NCBI GenBank assembly: GCA_025024175.1
Contig: QCXZ01000064.1
Location: 37,965,325-38,029,324, forward strand
DNA length: 64,000 nt
Origin: Rhyzopertha dominica
Taxonomy: Eukaryota > Arthropoda > Insecta > Coleoptera > Bostrichidae
Direction: 5' to 3'
The position numbers were made by a program, and so were the translations under genes. The notes beneath the pieces were generated by a model that worked only from the letters and a program-made list of their open reading frames with translations, did not search any database and was not told the origin of the DNA. Position 1 is the stretch's first letter. Each line of letters begins with the position of its first letter. Positions 1 through 11,054 of the stretch are shown here, piece after piece.

Positions 1-1011
1 ACCCCACAAATTACCATTTTCACAAAAATACAGTACCGATAACAGTTCTTCAACACGTTAACAGCTGTCACGCTGTCAGCTACTTTGTGGTTTGTGAAAC
101 GCCAAGCCAAACTGCCGTCGAACGATTTAAACCAAAGGTTGATTCTACAAGATGGCCGTGCTTGACGTCACGCCGATATCGGATATACGTAATAACGTTC
201 AGTAAATCCTAAAGTTAAGAGAGTTTTAACATAGTCTCGCTTGCTATTTAAAAAATTCGGGCCGGTTTCTGTCCTCGTTGTTAAAGTTGATGTTAGCTCA
301 AATCAACCCTGTAACCATGACAATTTCTTAAATTGGGGTATGTGATTGGTTTAGATTTTAAATACAGAGTTGATTTTATTTTAAAACAGGCAAATTTACA
401 ATAATGACACGACATCTGGCGGCAGATACATAAAATATTAAGAACAGTACTTTAATGCTGGAAAAAGGCGGGATTGTTGTGTAATAGGGCTGTTTTTGTT
501 ATATCGTATTAGCATTTTTCAATTGTGGGCAGTGATTATTATTAAGAAAAAGAGAATAAATGTAAACACAAAAAGCATATGTGTTATTATGTTGTAATAG
601 TAATATGCGGTTATGTGGTTAAGCGGTTATCACATAGGTTATTGCCATGAGTGTCTTTTGGTTACCATTACCAGTTCCTTCGTAATAATTATATTGAATA
701 TATTCATTTGCGAACCCATCTGTGTTTCATTACTCGATACAGACGAGCATATTATAATAGCAAGTATTGTTCATTTCCGCCATATGCAAGGCCACACTAG
801 CGCCACCAACGGTCGATAAATTCTCCTATAGAGAAGAGAAACCGGCCCTTCGAGTTTATAGTAGTGCCATCTGCTGCCATTCAGCGTCTTGAAAGTTAGG
901 ATGGGGAGAGGGACTTCAGATCAAAAGTGTAGAAATGTTTTCATATTGCAATGTTCATGACTTTAAAATAAATTGTTTAATTTCACTTTGTAAAATGCTC
1001 GCGTTTAATTA
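1..1011. other. Intergenic region with a possible promoter segment
   Basis: No gene recognised. A GC-richer stretch near 150-180 holds an AAGATGGC word (YY1/Pho-like) followed by the palindromic CRE word TGACGTCA at 163-170. The rest is AT-rich. The same sequence is at 12671-13681. Confidence 0.5.
163..170 (+). promoter_or_regulatory. CRE palindrome next to an AAGATGGC word
   Basis: TGACGTCA is the full CREB/ATF palindrome. It lies about ten bases after AAGATGGCCG, which resembles the YY1/Pho core often found at TATA-less start sites. No transcript can be assigned. The copy is at 12833-12840. Confidence 0.3.
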
Positions 1012-1277
1012 ATGAAAATGGCTTGCAAACGATGTGTAGCAATATTAGCCTATACCATGTTATCAATCTGTGGACAACTGCTTCGGCTTATAAAACTCAT
1101 CAGCACAGATATAGTCCCAATGGAGGTAAGTAGACGATGTATTTAAACTTCAGTCATATTTCTTTTATTTATTCTCAATTTAAAGTCTTCATTTAGTATT
1201 ATTTTGTTCTGCAGTCATGGTCGCTTCGTTGGTTAGACGAAAAACGGCACTTACACCAGGCTAAACAATACTTATAG
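1012..1277 (+). CDS. Candidate 58-residue small ORF, two exons
   Basis: I do not recognise this protein. An ATG at 1012 opens 38 codons to a strong GAG|GTAAGT donor at 1126. A TTCTGCAG acceptor at 1213-1214 is followed, in the same frame (phase 0), by 20 codons and a TAG at 1275-1277. An AATAAA follows at once. The first exon encodes a hydrophobic stretch (residues about 8-30, containing AILAYTMLSIC), so a short membrane or secreted peptide is possible. The 88-bp intron is a normal insect size. The doubt is that the ORF is short and abuts a fold-back repeat. The duplicate is at 13682-13947. Confidence 0.3.
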
Positions 1278-1280
1278 TAT

Positions 1281-1672
1281 AAAATAAAAGAAACAACAGT
1301 GTTTAATTTCACTGTCTCTAACGTAATAAAGAACTGAGCGCTTTGGTCACTCAGAAACCACCATTAGTGCTGTCGATGTTTTGGTAGATTAAAAAATTAC
1401 ATAAATATATGTTAATAATAACGATGTTAAAGCAATAAAATTTTATATTTTGAGTATTTTTTAATTAAATTAAATTTTACAGATGTGGGCACGCGGGACT
1501 CACTTCAGGTTCAGCAAAGTATGCTTTCCACAAAATGTGAAAACATAAATTATTATCTCTTAATACTTAACCAAACATCGACAGTACTGATGATTATCAT
1601 TAAGTGAGCGAAAGCGTTCTCCTTTTTATTAGATTAGAGACAGTGGAATCAGACGTAGTTTCTTTTATTTTT
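1281..1672. repeat. Imperfect inverted repeat (fold-back), 392 bp
   Basis: The left arm 1281-1386 and right arm 1571-1672 align as reverse complements with short indels. Shared blocks include AAATAAAAGAAAC, CACTGTCTCTAA and CTGTCGATGTTTGG. The loop is about 185 bp. It is probably an old non-autonomous transposon. The second copy is at 13951-14342. Confidence 0.65.
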
Positions 1673-1677
1673 TACCA

Positions 1678-2300
1678 AAGTATACCACTTTGAAACAATG
1701 GGTCAGTACTTACCTCTAATAATATTATTTACGATCTGCATTTATTTATTGAAAGCGATTTATTATTACATTACTTTTATTATTAAAGAATGGCAATGCA
1801 CGATGTATACATAGGATTTAGGCTTTTTAAGGTAATTCCATTAAACAACGTCGACATTGTATGTGGAATTAATAATTTAGTTAATATGTTACTTATGCTT
1901 ATATATGACGTTTTAAGGTAAAAGTTATGGCTGAAGTCAAACTCTAATTAGAAGAATCGCGAATATGTTATCTGCAACAGACCTTCTTACACTAAAAGTA
2001 TTAATCAATAGGGCGTATAATGTTCGCTTGCATATTCATGTTTCAAGGAAACATTTTCAGACCAACCTTGATGCTATAGGTATCCAATGCAAGCACGCTA
2101 TGATCTGAACCTGACATATCAAGAATAATTATTACCACGCAACAGGATACCGCTAGTTTTGCTCCATAAGGATCGACGGGCGCATAAAGCAACATCCTTT
2201 TCAGCAGCGACAGTAAAATTACCCCAAAACCCATTAACCTGCATTGTTTCGAGGGAATTATGAAAAATGTGTCAATGTCAGCGGCTGGAATCACGAATTT
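1678..2300. other. Upstream region of the OBP gene
   Basis: AT-rich non-coding DNA between the fold-back and the OBP TATA box. ORFs here on the minus strand are short and change between the two copies, so I do not call them. Duplicate at 14348-14973. Confidence 0.5.
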
Positions 2301-2305
2301 TCGAC

Positions 2306-2314
2306 TATATAAAA
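2306..2314 (+). promoter_or_regulatory. TATA box of the OBP gene
   Basis: TATATAAAA lies 39 bp before the chosen ATG at 2345. A start site about 30 bp downstream (near 2336) would fall after the upstream ATG at 2324, which is why 2345 is preferred. Copy at 14979-14987. Confidence 0.7.
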
Positions 2315-2344
2315 CTGCAGATCATGATCAAACGCACAGACAAG

Positions 2345-3136
2345 ATGTATGTGAAAATAGTGGTGTTCCTGTGCTTGATAGGGGTAGTTTTCGGAGCAGA
2401 TAATAAACTGAGCGACACCTTAAAGAATATGACGCAAACGAAAAATTCTAGTAACACCCAGGGAGATGAAAACACGCTGAAAACTGAAATTAAACAGTAC
2501 TTAAGAGAATGCGGTGCAAATCTGCAGGAAGACATAAATGAAGATTACGGTAACAGGTTTTCGAATAATCGTAGCAGCGACGGCAGTAGGAATAGAAACT
2601 ATAACAACCAGGGAAATAATTTTGTTAACAATGATGGTGGGAATAGAAAGAACTACGGTGCAAACCGACATAACGGTAGGAGATGCGCTGGAAACAATAA
2701 TTACGAAGATAATTATGAAAACTGTAATGATAGAAGCAACGGAAACAGAATTCACAATCACGAAAGTCAATACAACAACCAATACAATCAATACGACAAT
2801 AACAGATACGGTAGACCTAGTGCAAATCTTAACAGCAACCAAAGGGGTAATTATAGAAGTTGTAACTACGGAAACAGCGAAGACAGTAATAATGGATATG
2901 ACAATGGTGGATCTGGATATACGAGTAACAGGGGCAGTTCCAGTTCCAGAGGGAATTATGATACCAACTACGGCGAATACAACTATGGAAATGATAATAG
3001 TTATGGACCATACGGGAGTAGTAGTGCAAGTCGAAGGTCTCAAGGTGGCAGGAACGACGGAAGAACCGGTAATCAGGATAGAACCAATGGTGACCTGATG
3101 TTTTTTCGCACGAAAAGGGCTAGTGATGATGCTCAG
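2345..3136 (+). CDS. Obp59a-like: Odorant-binding protein exon 1, intact copy
   Basis: 264 codons from ATG 2345 to a CAG|GTAAGT donor at 3137, phase 0. Residues 1-18 form a signal peptide (MYVKIVVFLCLIGVVFGA). Residue 56 is the first OBP cysteine, in the pattern YLREC after a short helix-like stretch. From about residue 68 the sequence is low-complexity, rich in Asn, Gly, Tyr, Ser and Arg, with three extra cysteines. It ends in RTKRASDDAQ, where RTKR (residues 255-258) fits a furin site. The frame is open throughout in this copy but broken by two extra Gs in the other, so this is probably the correct sequence. The remaining exons are at 25299-25770. Confidence 0.85.
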
Positions 3137-4476
3137 GTAAGTTTGGAACATAACTTTTTGTAGATGTTAGAATGGCTCTCGTTTTTTTAATACTTGCATT
3201 CAATTATAGTAAACCGAAGAGATAATGTAAATATGCAAAACTTTTTTTGAGTATGTATTGATTGTAATAATGTACAAGGTGGCCAGAGTATAGTTCCTAT
3301 GTGTGAAACCTGAAAAATTAAAATGTACTCTGAAACATAGGCGAATACAGTGAAAGAAGTAGTTTCAAATGTGTCTATATAAACTGTACTTCTGCATTTT
3401 CTGCAGATTCGAGTACCTTTAAAAAAAATTAAATCAAAATGTATGTAATTTAATTGCCAAAAACGGTTTGGATTTCGGAAGCTGTATATAGCATAATCGA
3501 TTATAATTTTAAATTTAGTGCTATTCCATTGTAATTCCGCGGTTTCTTAATATCAATTTACCTCAGTTTTCTGCAAAACTGCTCAAATCATTTCCACAAA
3601 AACTTTATAATCCGATCTGAGCTTTTAAATGAATATGCTTGTTAGTATTAGGTATGTTTTCAGTAATAAGAAGTCAAAACCCTACCTCGCTGTTTTCGCT
3701 ATAATGTCTGGGATTAAATTTCTTACACATGGAAGTTAAAAAAAACCTACATTTTAAAATCTAGTGGGCATCTCTGCAGTAACATCAATAAAAGCTTAAT
3801 GTTGCTGATAAATAAATAAAAAATACATCGTTACAACATAGCGGTACAGAAAAATAGAACAAACAAATTCTATATTAATATTTCGTTATATATGCAAAAT
3901 GCGGACCACTTAGTTCAATGAGTTTTTGTATTCTTTGTCACGATTAAAGATTAACTTTGAATACCATTTGATGCGTAGCTGCTGTAAATGTATTGACTGT
4001 CTCTTTACCTATTTATATGTAGAAGTAGTTGTATGGAGTAGAATTGCACAATTTAAAGTTCTTATCAAAGAATTTTAATGCTTAGCAACTGGTGGTTTAA
4101 GAAATTCCTATACCGTTGTACATTTAAATAAAAAAAGACGAACGAATTAAATGACACCTTATCATAACGGACCATTTGTGGGAGGTGTGAACAAATGCAC
4201 ATTATTTGGATTCAAATTGAATAAAAACGTAAAATATGTTTGTAATAACTCTCTTTATAACATTTTTAACAACGCTGTTGATTTGGTTTAACGTAATCAA
4301 AGAAAATCTAAATGACAACACACTCTGGTTCGCAATCCCCCAAGAAAGGACTAGGCCAAGTGTTTAGTGTAAGCTAGACCCTAAATTATTAAAAGTGTAT
4401 GATAATAAGTAAGGTATTACTCAAAACTTCTTGAAATGTACTATCAGATTACGAAATTAATTCGCTGCAAATTGAA
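3137..4476. other. OBP intron 1, left part (copy 1)
   Basis: AT-rich intron sequence from the GTAAGT donor to the MITE. No gene, RNA or repeat recognised. The same sequence is at 15812-17152. Confidence 0.6.
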
Positions 4477-5160
4477 TCAATACTTCCACATCCAATTGTC
4501 AAAATGACATTTACGTTTTTAATTCTTATACTATACAATTAGTAATCAGGTTTTGAGCATTTTTTCTCTCTACACATTTTTTATAAGACAAACAGTCGTC
4601 GTGATATTAGCAAAAATATATACATTTTTAAAATCGGTTTTTTCCATATAACTCAAAAATTATTACCTTAACAAAAAAATTACAAGAGCGCTTTCTGATA
4701 AGAAATTTGATTTTCTATATAATACCAAAATTTAAAAAAAATCGTACGAGCAGGGTCCAAAATAGGTTTTTAGGAAATATCAAAAATGTCAAAATTTTGG
4801 ATAAATTTTCTAAGACACTTTTTGTGAGAAATTTTATTTTCTATGTGATGGCATTTTCAATTTTTGAATATATTAAATATATTCGGAGATATTTAAGAAA
4901 AACAGTTTTCTTTAAGTGACGTTTTTTTGCTAATATCGTCTAAACAGTTTGCTGTACCGAAAATTTATAAGAACTAATGATACTCGCAGTTATACTACTA
5001 ATCACATACTAAAACGAAAAAAATATAAAAAAATAAAAATTTGCAAAAAGGGTAGTTACCCCCCAACTTCGCCCCCTTCCCGATACCCTACTTACCCCAC
5101 AATGAATAGGTCGCCTTGGGTAGTTGAGATTTATTCGTTTGCCAAATTTCAAGTTCATAT
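4477..5160. mobile_element. MITE, left part (copy 1), interrupted by Gypsy
   Basis: Begins with the terminal sequence TACTTCCACATCCAA and runs to the ATAT target site at 5157-5160, where the LTR starts. The ORFs in it are not conserved between family members, so I treat the element as non-coding. Confidence 0.7.
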
Positions 5161-5598
5161 TGCAACGCAGAGTCAGTGGTATCACGGCCCGCTCAACGCC
5201 TGTGGGCAGGCAACCCGACGTGCTAGAGTGTTCGAGATTAATCTATGCGAAAGGCTCTAGTAAAGTCTAGGAAGGTTCGAAATCGAGAGCCTTCGCGAAT
5301 GTGCCAGACACGCCAAGTAAGTGGGGAGTCTGCGGATATATAAGCGGCCAGAGACGGAAGTGAGGGGGAGTTAGACAGTCTATGAACGAGCGCGAGTTTT
5401 GAAAGTGACGGAAAGTGAGATTTAAGTATTGTAAAGTGATATAAGTACAACTGTAGTGTTTTTAAAAGTNGTGTATAGTTGAGTAAAGTTTGTTAATTGT
5501 TAAAGTAATTGTGAATAGTGCTTGTTAGTGTTTTAGAACTGTTAAATAAAGTGTTTTAAATCAGAAATCCAGAATTTTCGAACCCGAATTCCGTAACA
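5161..5598 (+). repeat. Gypsy 5' LTR, overlap copy
   Basis: 438 bp with one ambiguous base at 5470. TATATAAG at 5337-5344. Confidence 0.92.
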
Positions 5599-5687
5599 AT
5601 TGGTGTCAGGTGTGGGGTTTTGGATTTCTGGAGTGTTCTACGGACCGGATAGACAGTGTTTGGAGAAGTTTTAGAAAATTCTAGTTT

Positions 5688-6891
5688 ATGCCAGTAACAA
5701 GAAGACAATCGGCCAATATGGAAGCACAACTAGAACAGTTAATGCAAATGATGCAGAAAATGCAAGAAAACATGACAGAGCAGATAAAAAGCCTGTCAAG
5801 AGGACATGAAAACCGGACAAGAAGAAATGAAGACAGAATTCAAAATCGGACAGGAAGAAATTAAGAAGAAAATAATAATGGCTGTGCAAGAACAACTTAA
5901 AACCGAAATAGAGGAAATCAGAACAAGCCAAAATAAAATTGAAGAACGGATCGACAGTGTAACAGAAGAGCTTAAAGTTACACAGAATGCAGTCGAAGAG
6001 AAAGTGGAGCTTGTCGAAGAAAAGGTCAACAAAGTAGAGGAAAAACTTTGCAATAAATTCGAAGAAAAAGTTCTACACATGAAAGGAGAATTTGGAAAGG
6101 AAATTTTGACAGTAAAAAGAGACCTGGAAAGAATGAAAACCCACGGTATGACGTCTTCGCCAGTTATTGGAAATAACAAGATAAAACCACCAACTTATGA
6201 TGGTCACACATCATTTGAGACTTACAAGCTGCAGTTTGAAATGGCAGGAAAGGCAAATAACTGGAGTAATGAAGAAAAGGTTATGGCTTTGGTGGTAGCT
6301 CTACGTGGACCGGCTCTTGATTTACTTCGTACGCTGCCCGAAGCAGAGAAGGGTGATTACCAGAAGCTTACTGCAGCACTGGAATTGCATTTTGGAGAAC
6401 AGCACCTACAACAGCTGTTTCGTACCCAGCTGAAGACCCGTAAACAAAAAGTCGGTGAGACCCTGCAAGACTTCGAAGCGGACGTAAGGAAACTTATGCA
6501 TCTGGCATATCCGACAGCCCCAACTGAGCTTGTGGAGGAGCTGGCAACGCGGAGTTTTATCGAAGGTGTAAGAGATGACACTGTGAGGAACGCTTTGCTG
6601 CTAGCCACTTACACCACTACGAGAGAAGCCCTAGGGAAAGCTTTGGAGATCGAGGCGGCTTACAAGGCTTCAGCTGCCAACTGGGGCCAGTGTAAGGTAC
6701 GTGGAACACAGGTCGAAGAGGAGACCGATTCACTGAAAGCAATCATGCGGGAGTTGAAAGAATTCCTAGCTGCGAATAAATCCGCCGGANGTCAGACCTG
6801 CTACCGCTGCGGAAAGACCGGGCACTTCAAGAGAGACTGCAGGGTGTCACTTCCTGCAGCGTCAAGAAGAAGCCAGCAGCAGGAAAACTAA
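5688..6891 (+). pseudogene. gag: Gypsy gag, overlap copy with a frame break
   Basis: Same ATG as the other copy. An extra A near 5785-5790 shifts the frame after about 34 codons. The Gag body and zinc knuckle then read open from 5806 to 6891, with an N at 6790. Confidence 0.85.
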
Positions 6892-8777
6892 AACAGTCGG
6901 TGTTACGGGGCGCACACCGACTGCCCGAGAAGACAAAGCCCCCAAGATTGTTTCCGTCAACCTGCTACGACACAACAACATGGATAGCCTCACAATGATG
7001 ACAACCGTGAATGGAAAGAAGACGCAAGTGACCGTGGATACTGGAGCTATGGTTTCCATCATAAAGAAGAACATCGCACCGACAGTGAGACCCCTGATGG
7101 AGAAGGTTCTTCTGCGAACAGTGACAGGTGAAACGTCGCCGGCGATAGGTGAAGCTGAGGTTGAAGTGGAACTAGGGGCAGCTTCGTATACGTCACAGGG
7201 TATTGGTGGCGGACATTGACGACGATTTCATCATGGGGATGGACCTGATAGGGAAGTACGGACTTGCATATGATCCCCAGAAGAGCGGATTCTGAAATCG
7301 GAAACGAGAGCTCGTGCTAGAAACACTGGAGGCGAAGCAAGGTGCGTGAGGCTATATGCTAGTGAAACCCGTCCGAATAAGAGGAGCAGCGAGCAGATCA
7401 TCAACGCTGCGATGGGGGGAACGATCTTGGGAGCTGCGTTGGATTAGTAGAACCGACTGAAGACTCACACAAACACTTGTTGGTTGCAAGAACGCTTATC
7501 AAGACCTCCAAGACGGTGCCGGTGAGGATTGCAAACATCGCTCCTGTGGGAACGACAATAAGAAAAGGAGATCTTTTGGCAACATGTACTCCGTAACGAG
7601 GATAAACACCTGTGAGGATATGGAAGACACGCAGAAGACGCCAAGAACGCCGGCACAGCTCAACATCGATTTGAAACATCTTACCAAGGAGGAAGCACGA
7701 AGAGCCGAGAATTTCTACGATGCTATCAACATGTGTTTGCCGAACCGGACACACCAATGGGAGAACAGACATCGTCCAGCACAGGATCAATACCGGAGAT
7801 GCTCAACCTATTCGACAGGCACCTAGGAGACTACCGTTGGCAAGACAAGAACAGGTTGAGAAGATGGTGAAAGAAATGACGGAGCAAGGTGTAATCGAGG
7901 AGTCCAACAGTCCATGGTCTTCACCAGTGGTTTCGTCACCAAGAAGGATGGATCGCTCCGATTCTGTGTTGACTACCGAAAGCTGAATGACATAACGAAG
8001 AAGGACAGTTATCCTACCCAGAATCGACGACACATTGACCACTCTTTCCGGATCTACATGGTTTTCAACACTGGATTTGAAAAGTGGATACTGGCAGGTT
8101 GGGATCCATCCAGAAGACAAAGAGAAGACTGCTTTCACCACCAGTTGCGGTCTCTACCAGTTCACGGTAATGCCATTTGGCCTCTGCAACGCTCCGGCTA
8201 CATTTGAGAGACTAATGGAACTGGTATTACGTGGACTCACTTGGAAACCTGCCTGGTCTACCTGGACGACGTATGGTTATGGGCCGTGATTTTGAAGAGC
8301 ATTTAAAGAACCTACAAGACTATTCGACCGGTTTAGAGCAGCCAACCTGAAGCTGAACCCGAAAAGTGTGCACTTTTCCAGAAGAAAGTGGAATTCCTTG
8401 GCCATACGGTTTTCTGCGGATGGGATTCAGACCAGTGATGACAAGATCAAGGCAATCCGCGATTGGCACGTCCTCGGGATAAGCATGAAGTGAGGAGTTT
8501 TCTGGGAATTTGTACGTATTACAGAAGATTTGTGGAAGGGTTCGCTAAAATCGCGGCACCATTACACCAACTTACGGAACCGAAGACGACTTTTGCATGG
8601 AGCCAGTTCATGAGGAAGCCTTCAGGAAGTTGAAGTCAGCCTTGTGCAGTAGTCCAATTTTGGCATACCCCCGAAGAACGGAAGTTTTTATTCTGGATAC
8701 AGATGCCAGCAAGGTTGGGATTGGAGCTGTACTATCTCAGGTACAGGACGGCGAAGAAAAAGTAATAGAGTATTACA
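6892..8777 (+). pseudogene. pol: Gypsy pol fragment, overlap copy, many indels, cut by gap
   Basis: Protease and RT segments are recognisable but jump frame many times through single-base indels relative to 19567-21462. It ends at the N gap in RNase H. The density of indels compared with the other copy marks low consensus quality. Confidence 0.85.
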
Positions 8778-8877
8778 NNNNNNNNNNNNNNNNNNNNNNN
8801 NNNNNNNNNNNNNNNNNNNNNNNNNNNNNNNNNNNNNNNNNNNNNNNNNNNNNNNNNNNNNNNNNNNNNNNNNNNNN
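8778..8877. other. Scaffold gap (100 N)
   Basis: Exactly 100 Ns, a conventional placeholder for a gap of unknown size. It cuts the Gypsy pol region of copy 1 within the RNase H domain. Confidence 0.98.
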
Positions 8878-8878
8878 G

Positions 8879-9193
8879 TAAGCTACTCAACCTCTGAGCA
8901 ATACCTTCATGATGATATCTAATGAAGGAAACCCTTCCGTCAAAAATTATGCGGCCAAGTTTCACGCAAACACATCTGTATTTAAAGACATGCCTGAAGC
9001 CTGCGAAATATGTGGCAAATTTGATCCAGATCAGTTTCTAGTACCGAGACGACTTGCTAAGAAAAATGCAGCATCATTTGTCACCTTGACCTTGTTGTCG
9101 TTATTTAGCTTTATTACGTCCTCGTATGTTTTCTTTTTTCTATTTATCATACGTCATGTGCAGTGTAGATTAATATTAAATTGCTCCAATTAT
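8879..9193 (+). CDS. Candidate 3' exon with hydrophobic C-terminal tail (partial gene)
   Basis: I do not recognise the family. The frame reads open from the gap edge and contains EACEICGKFDPDQF followed by VPRRLAKKNAAS and a long hydrophobic segment (SFVTLTLLSLFSFITSS and on). That could be a GPI-anchor signal or a transmembrane tail. Base composition is more gene-like than the flanks. A donor GTAAGA at 9194 in phase 0 could join to 9536. If there is no splice, the ORF ends at 9223. Everything upstream is lost in the gap. Confidence 0.3.
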
Positions 9194-9535
9194 GTAAGAA
9201 TAAATCAGTCCAGTAGCAATTAAGAATTTTTAACAGAGAACTGTCTTTGCTATAAATCTCTCAATAGTTTGAATGGTAAAAGCATAATAAAATTCTTTCG
9301 CATTTATAGTACTCATGGGATTAGAGACTACGTGTAACACAATTCCGGCACTATAGTGTTTATAATCTCCGATTGTTGTGGGTGAAATGTTCTTTTAAAA
9401 AATATTTTATTTACAATAGAAGTAATTGAGCTAAGGGTTATCCATTTCATAGGTAGACTTGTAAAACGTAGCCTTTACTTTTCCTTGGGATGGTGCTGTT
9501 GTGTAACGTGTAACTGTTCTTTTGTTTCTTCTGTA

Positions 9536-9568
9536 GATGAATGAATTAGTGGAAACGTGTAATAAATA
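9536..9568 (+). CDS. Possible terminal exon of the partial gene
   Basis: A strong acceptor (TTTGTTTCTTCTGTAG) is followed by MNELVETCNK and a stop, with AATAAA overlapping it. The phase agrees with the donor at 9194. This is weak evidence, since the coding part is only ten codons. Confidence 0.2.
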
Positions 9569-11054
9569 AGTGGTTTATAAATCAGTCGCTTTAATTAAGC
9601 TCGCGCTGTTGCACTTGACATTAATCGCCATTGAAACAGCTGCATTATTCAGAAAGAAATTTAATTAACATCTCGAATAATCATTGATGTCATTTCATTG
9701 CTGTTAATTAAATTTTGATGCTGCAGTTTAGAACATTAGAAGGCATAAGCTCCAACTTGACGTTTCAAACTTTTAAAAGAATAAGGAACTTGTTTCTCCT
9801 ATGATTTTGAATACCCATGCAAAATGCATTTTTTCGTTTCACACTAATTCAAGCATTACTGAAGAGGTTACTAAGTAAGGTCTTTCTCTAATACTTTTGA
9901 ATATATTCGCGATTTTCAATTATTTTTTGATGTTAAGACTAAGTAACAAACGAAGTAGGCTTTGACAATTATTTTATCTTTATTTATTGAGATTACTTGA
10001 GCCCAATGTTATTATGATACAATACAAAACAATTAATTCGGAAACAAGTATATAACTGACATAATAAAGTGTTGCATATATTCCAGCTACGTTTCTCTGA
10101 TTTGAAATTAGGCACTGATAACGCTCTTTTCAAAGAAATGACCAGTTGTTCTAGTAATCTGATGTCTATTAATATATTGTTCATAATGGGAAATGGTGTT
10201 TGATGACCAACTGAATGATTTTGATATATAAAGACAAATTTTATTCACATATAACTCAGGTTTCAAAAAAAGTATATCACAGCATCTGTGCTTCTTATTA
10301 ATGTATTGGATAATATTGTTCTTAATTCTGATTGCGTTCTAATTTTAATTTTGACACTATAATAAACTACTTTATAGCAGTAGTAGTATACAGCTGAAAT
10401 ATTTCGGCTTGAGTCTTGAAGGTGCAAAATAAATGGAGGGTTTTCTAAAAAGTTTCTAACAGTTTGATATGGGGATCAGGTGTTGAGTTGGTATCCATAC
10501 CATCAGTAGTTTCACAGGACTGAGCCTCTTCTTTTATTATTTACACGCCTGTTTTCTAGTTGTCGAAGATTACTGGGTCTATGAGTTTCTCTGCTAATGA
10601 TATCACGATCTAGGTAACAGGTTCAGGTTCTGATGATACTGAGTAACAATAAATTTTTAATATATGAATGGGATAATACTGATTATTTCCTTCATCTGTT
10701 AAATCTTATATCAGCGACTATTAGAAATCGAATATCAGAATCGACGATTTTAATAGGTAGGCACCTCAGATCAAGTACACTATTATGACCTTTTTATTGT
10801 CAAATACAGACAGACAGAGACAAAAGATCCTGTCGATTCGGTAACATCTCTGACGAAAAGATCGACAATTTATTCTAAAATTTGATTCAGGAAATAATCC
10901 TAATAAATACCTACAACTTGACCTTGATAAATTAGCTACTATTTACATTATCCCACTTCTTCTCGAGTCCAGTGCTCCACCTTCTTTTAGATAAATCCTA
11001 CATTTAATTCAAGCTGAAGTGTTTAAGAGATTTGTTACCCCTTCTTTCTTAAGA
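9569..11054. other. Intergenic region with TTAATTAA cluster
   Basis: No gene seen. Three TTAATTAA palindromes occur at 9591, 9661 and 9704, a possible homeodomain-binding cluster. The rest is ordinary AT-rich sequence. Confidence 0.45.

Larger units (their letters stand above)
1..8777. repeat. Contig-end overlap, copy 1 (same locus as 12671-21462)
   Basis: Position 1 matches 12671 and the match runs without rearrangement to the N gap, where 8777 matches 21462. It covers the small ORF, OBP exon 1, the left part of a MITE and the first 3.6 kb of the Gypsy element. Differences are mainly single-base indels in short homopolymers. In the Gypsy part this copy is far more broken than the other, while for OBP exon 1 it is the intact one. 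That pattern fits uneven consensus quality near a contig end rather than evolutionary divergence. Confidence 0.9.

Noticed and set aside
1089..1095. TATAAAA as a promoter for a two-codon first exon (ATGGAG)
   Set aside because: It is only 31 bp before that ATG, leaving no leader, and lies inside a longer open frame starting at 1012.
2501..3151. 216-codon minus-strand ORF rich in Val, Ile and Thr, and a 186-codon ORF in another plus frame
   Set aside because: Shadows of OBP exon 1. The Asn-rich repeats keep the other frames open.
4707..5260. Two plus-strand ORFs of 70 and 103 codons
   Set aside because: The first is inside the MITE; the second runs from the MITE into the LTR. Neither is kept in other family copies.
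5796..6179. Minus-strand ORFs across gag
   Set aside because: Shadows of the Glu/Lys-rich gag coding strand.
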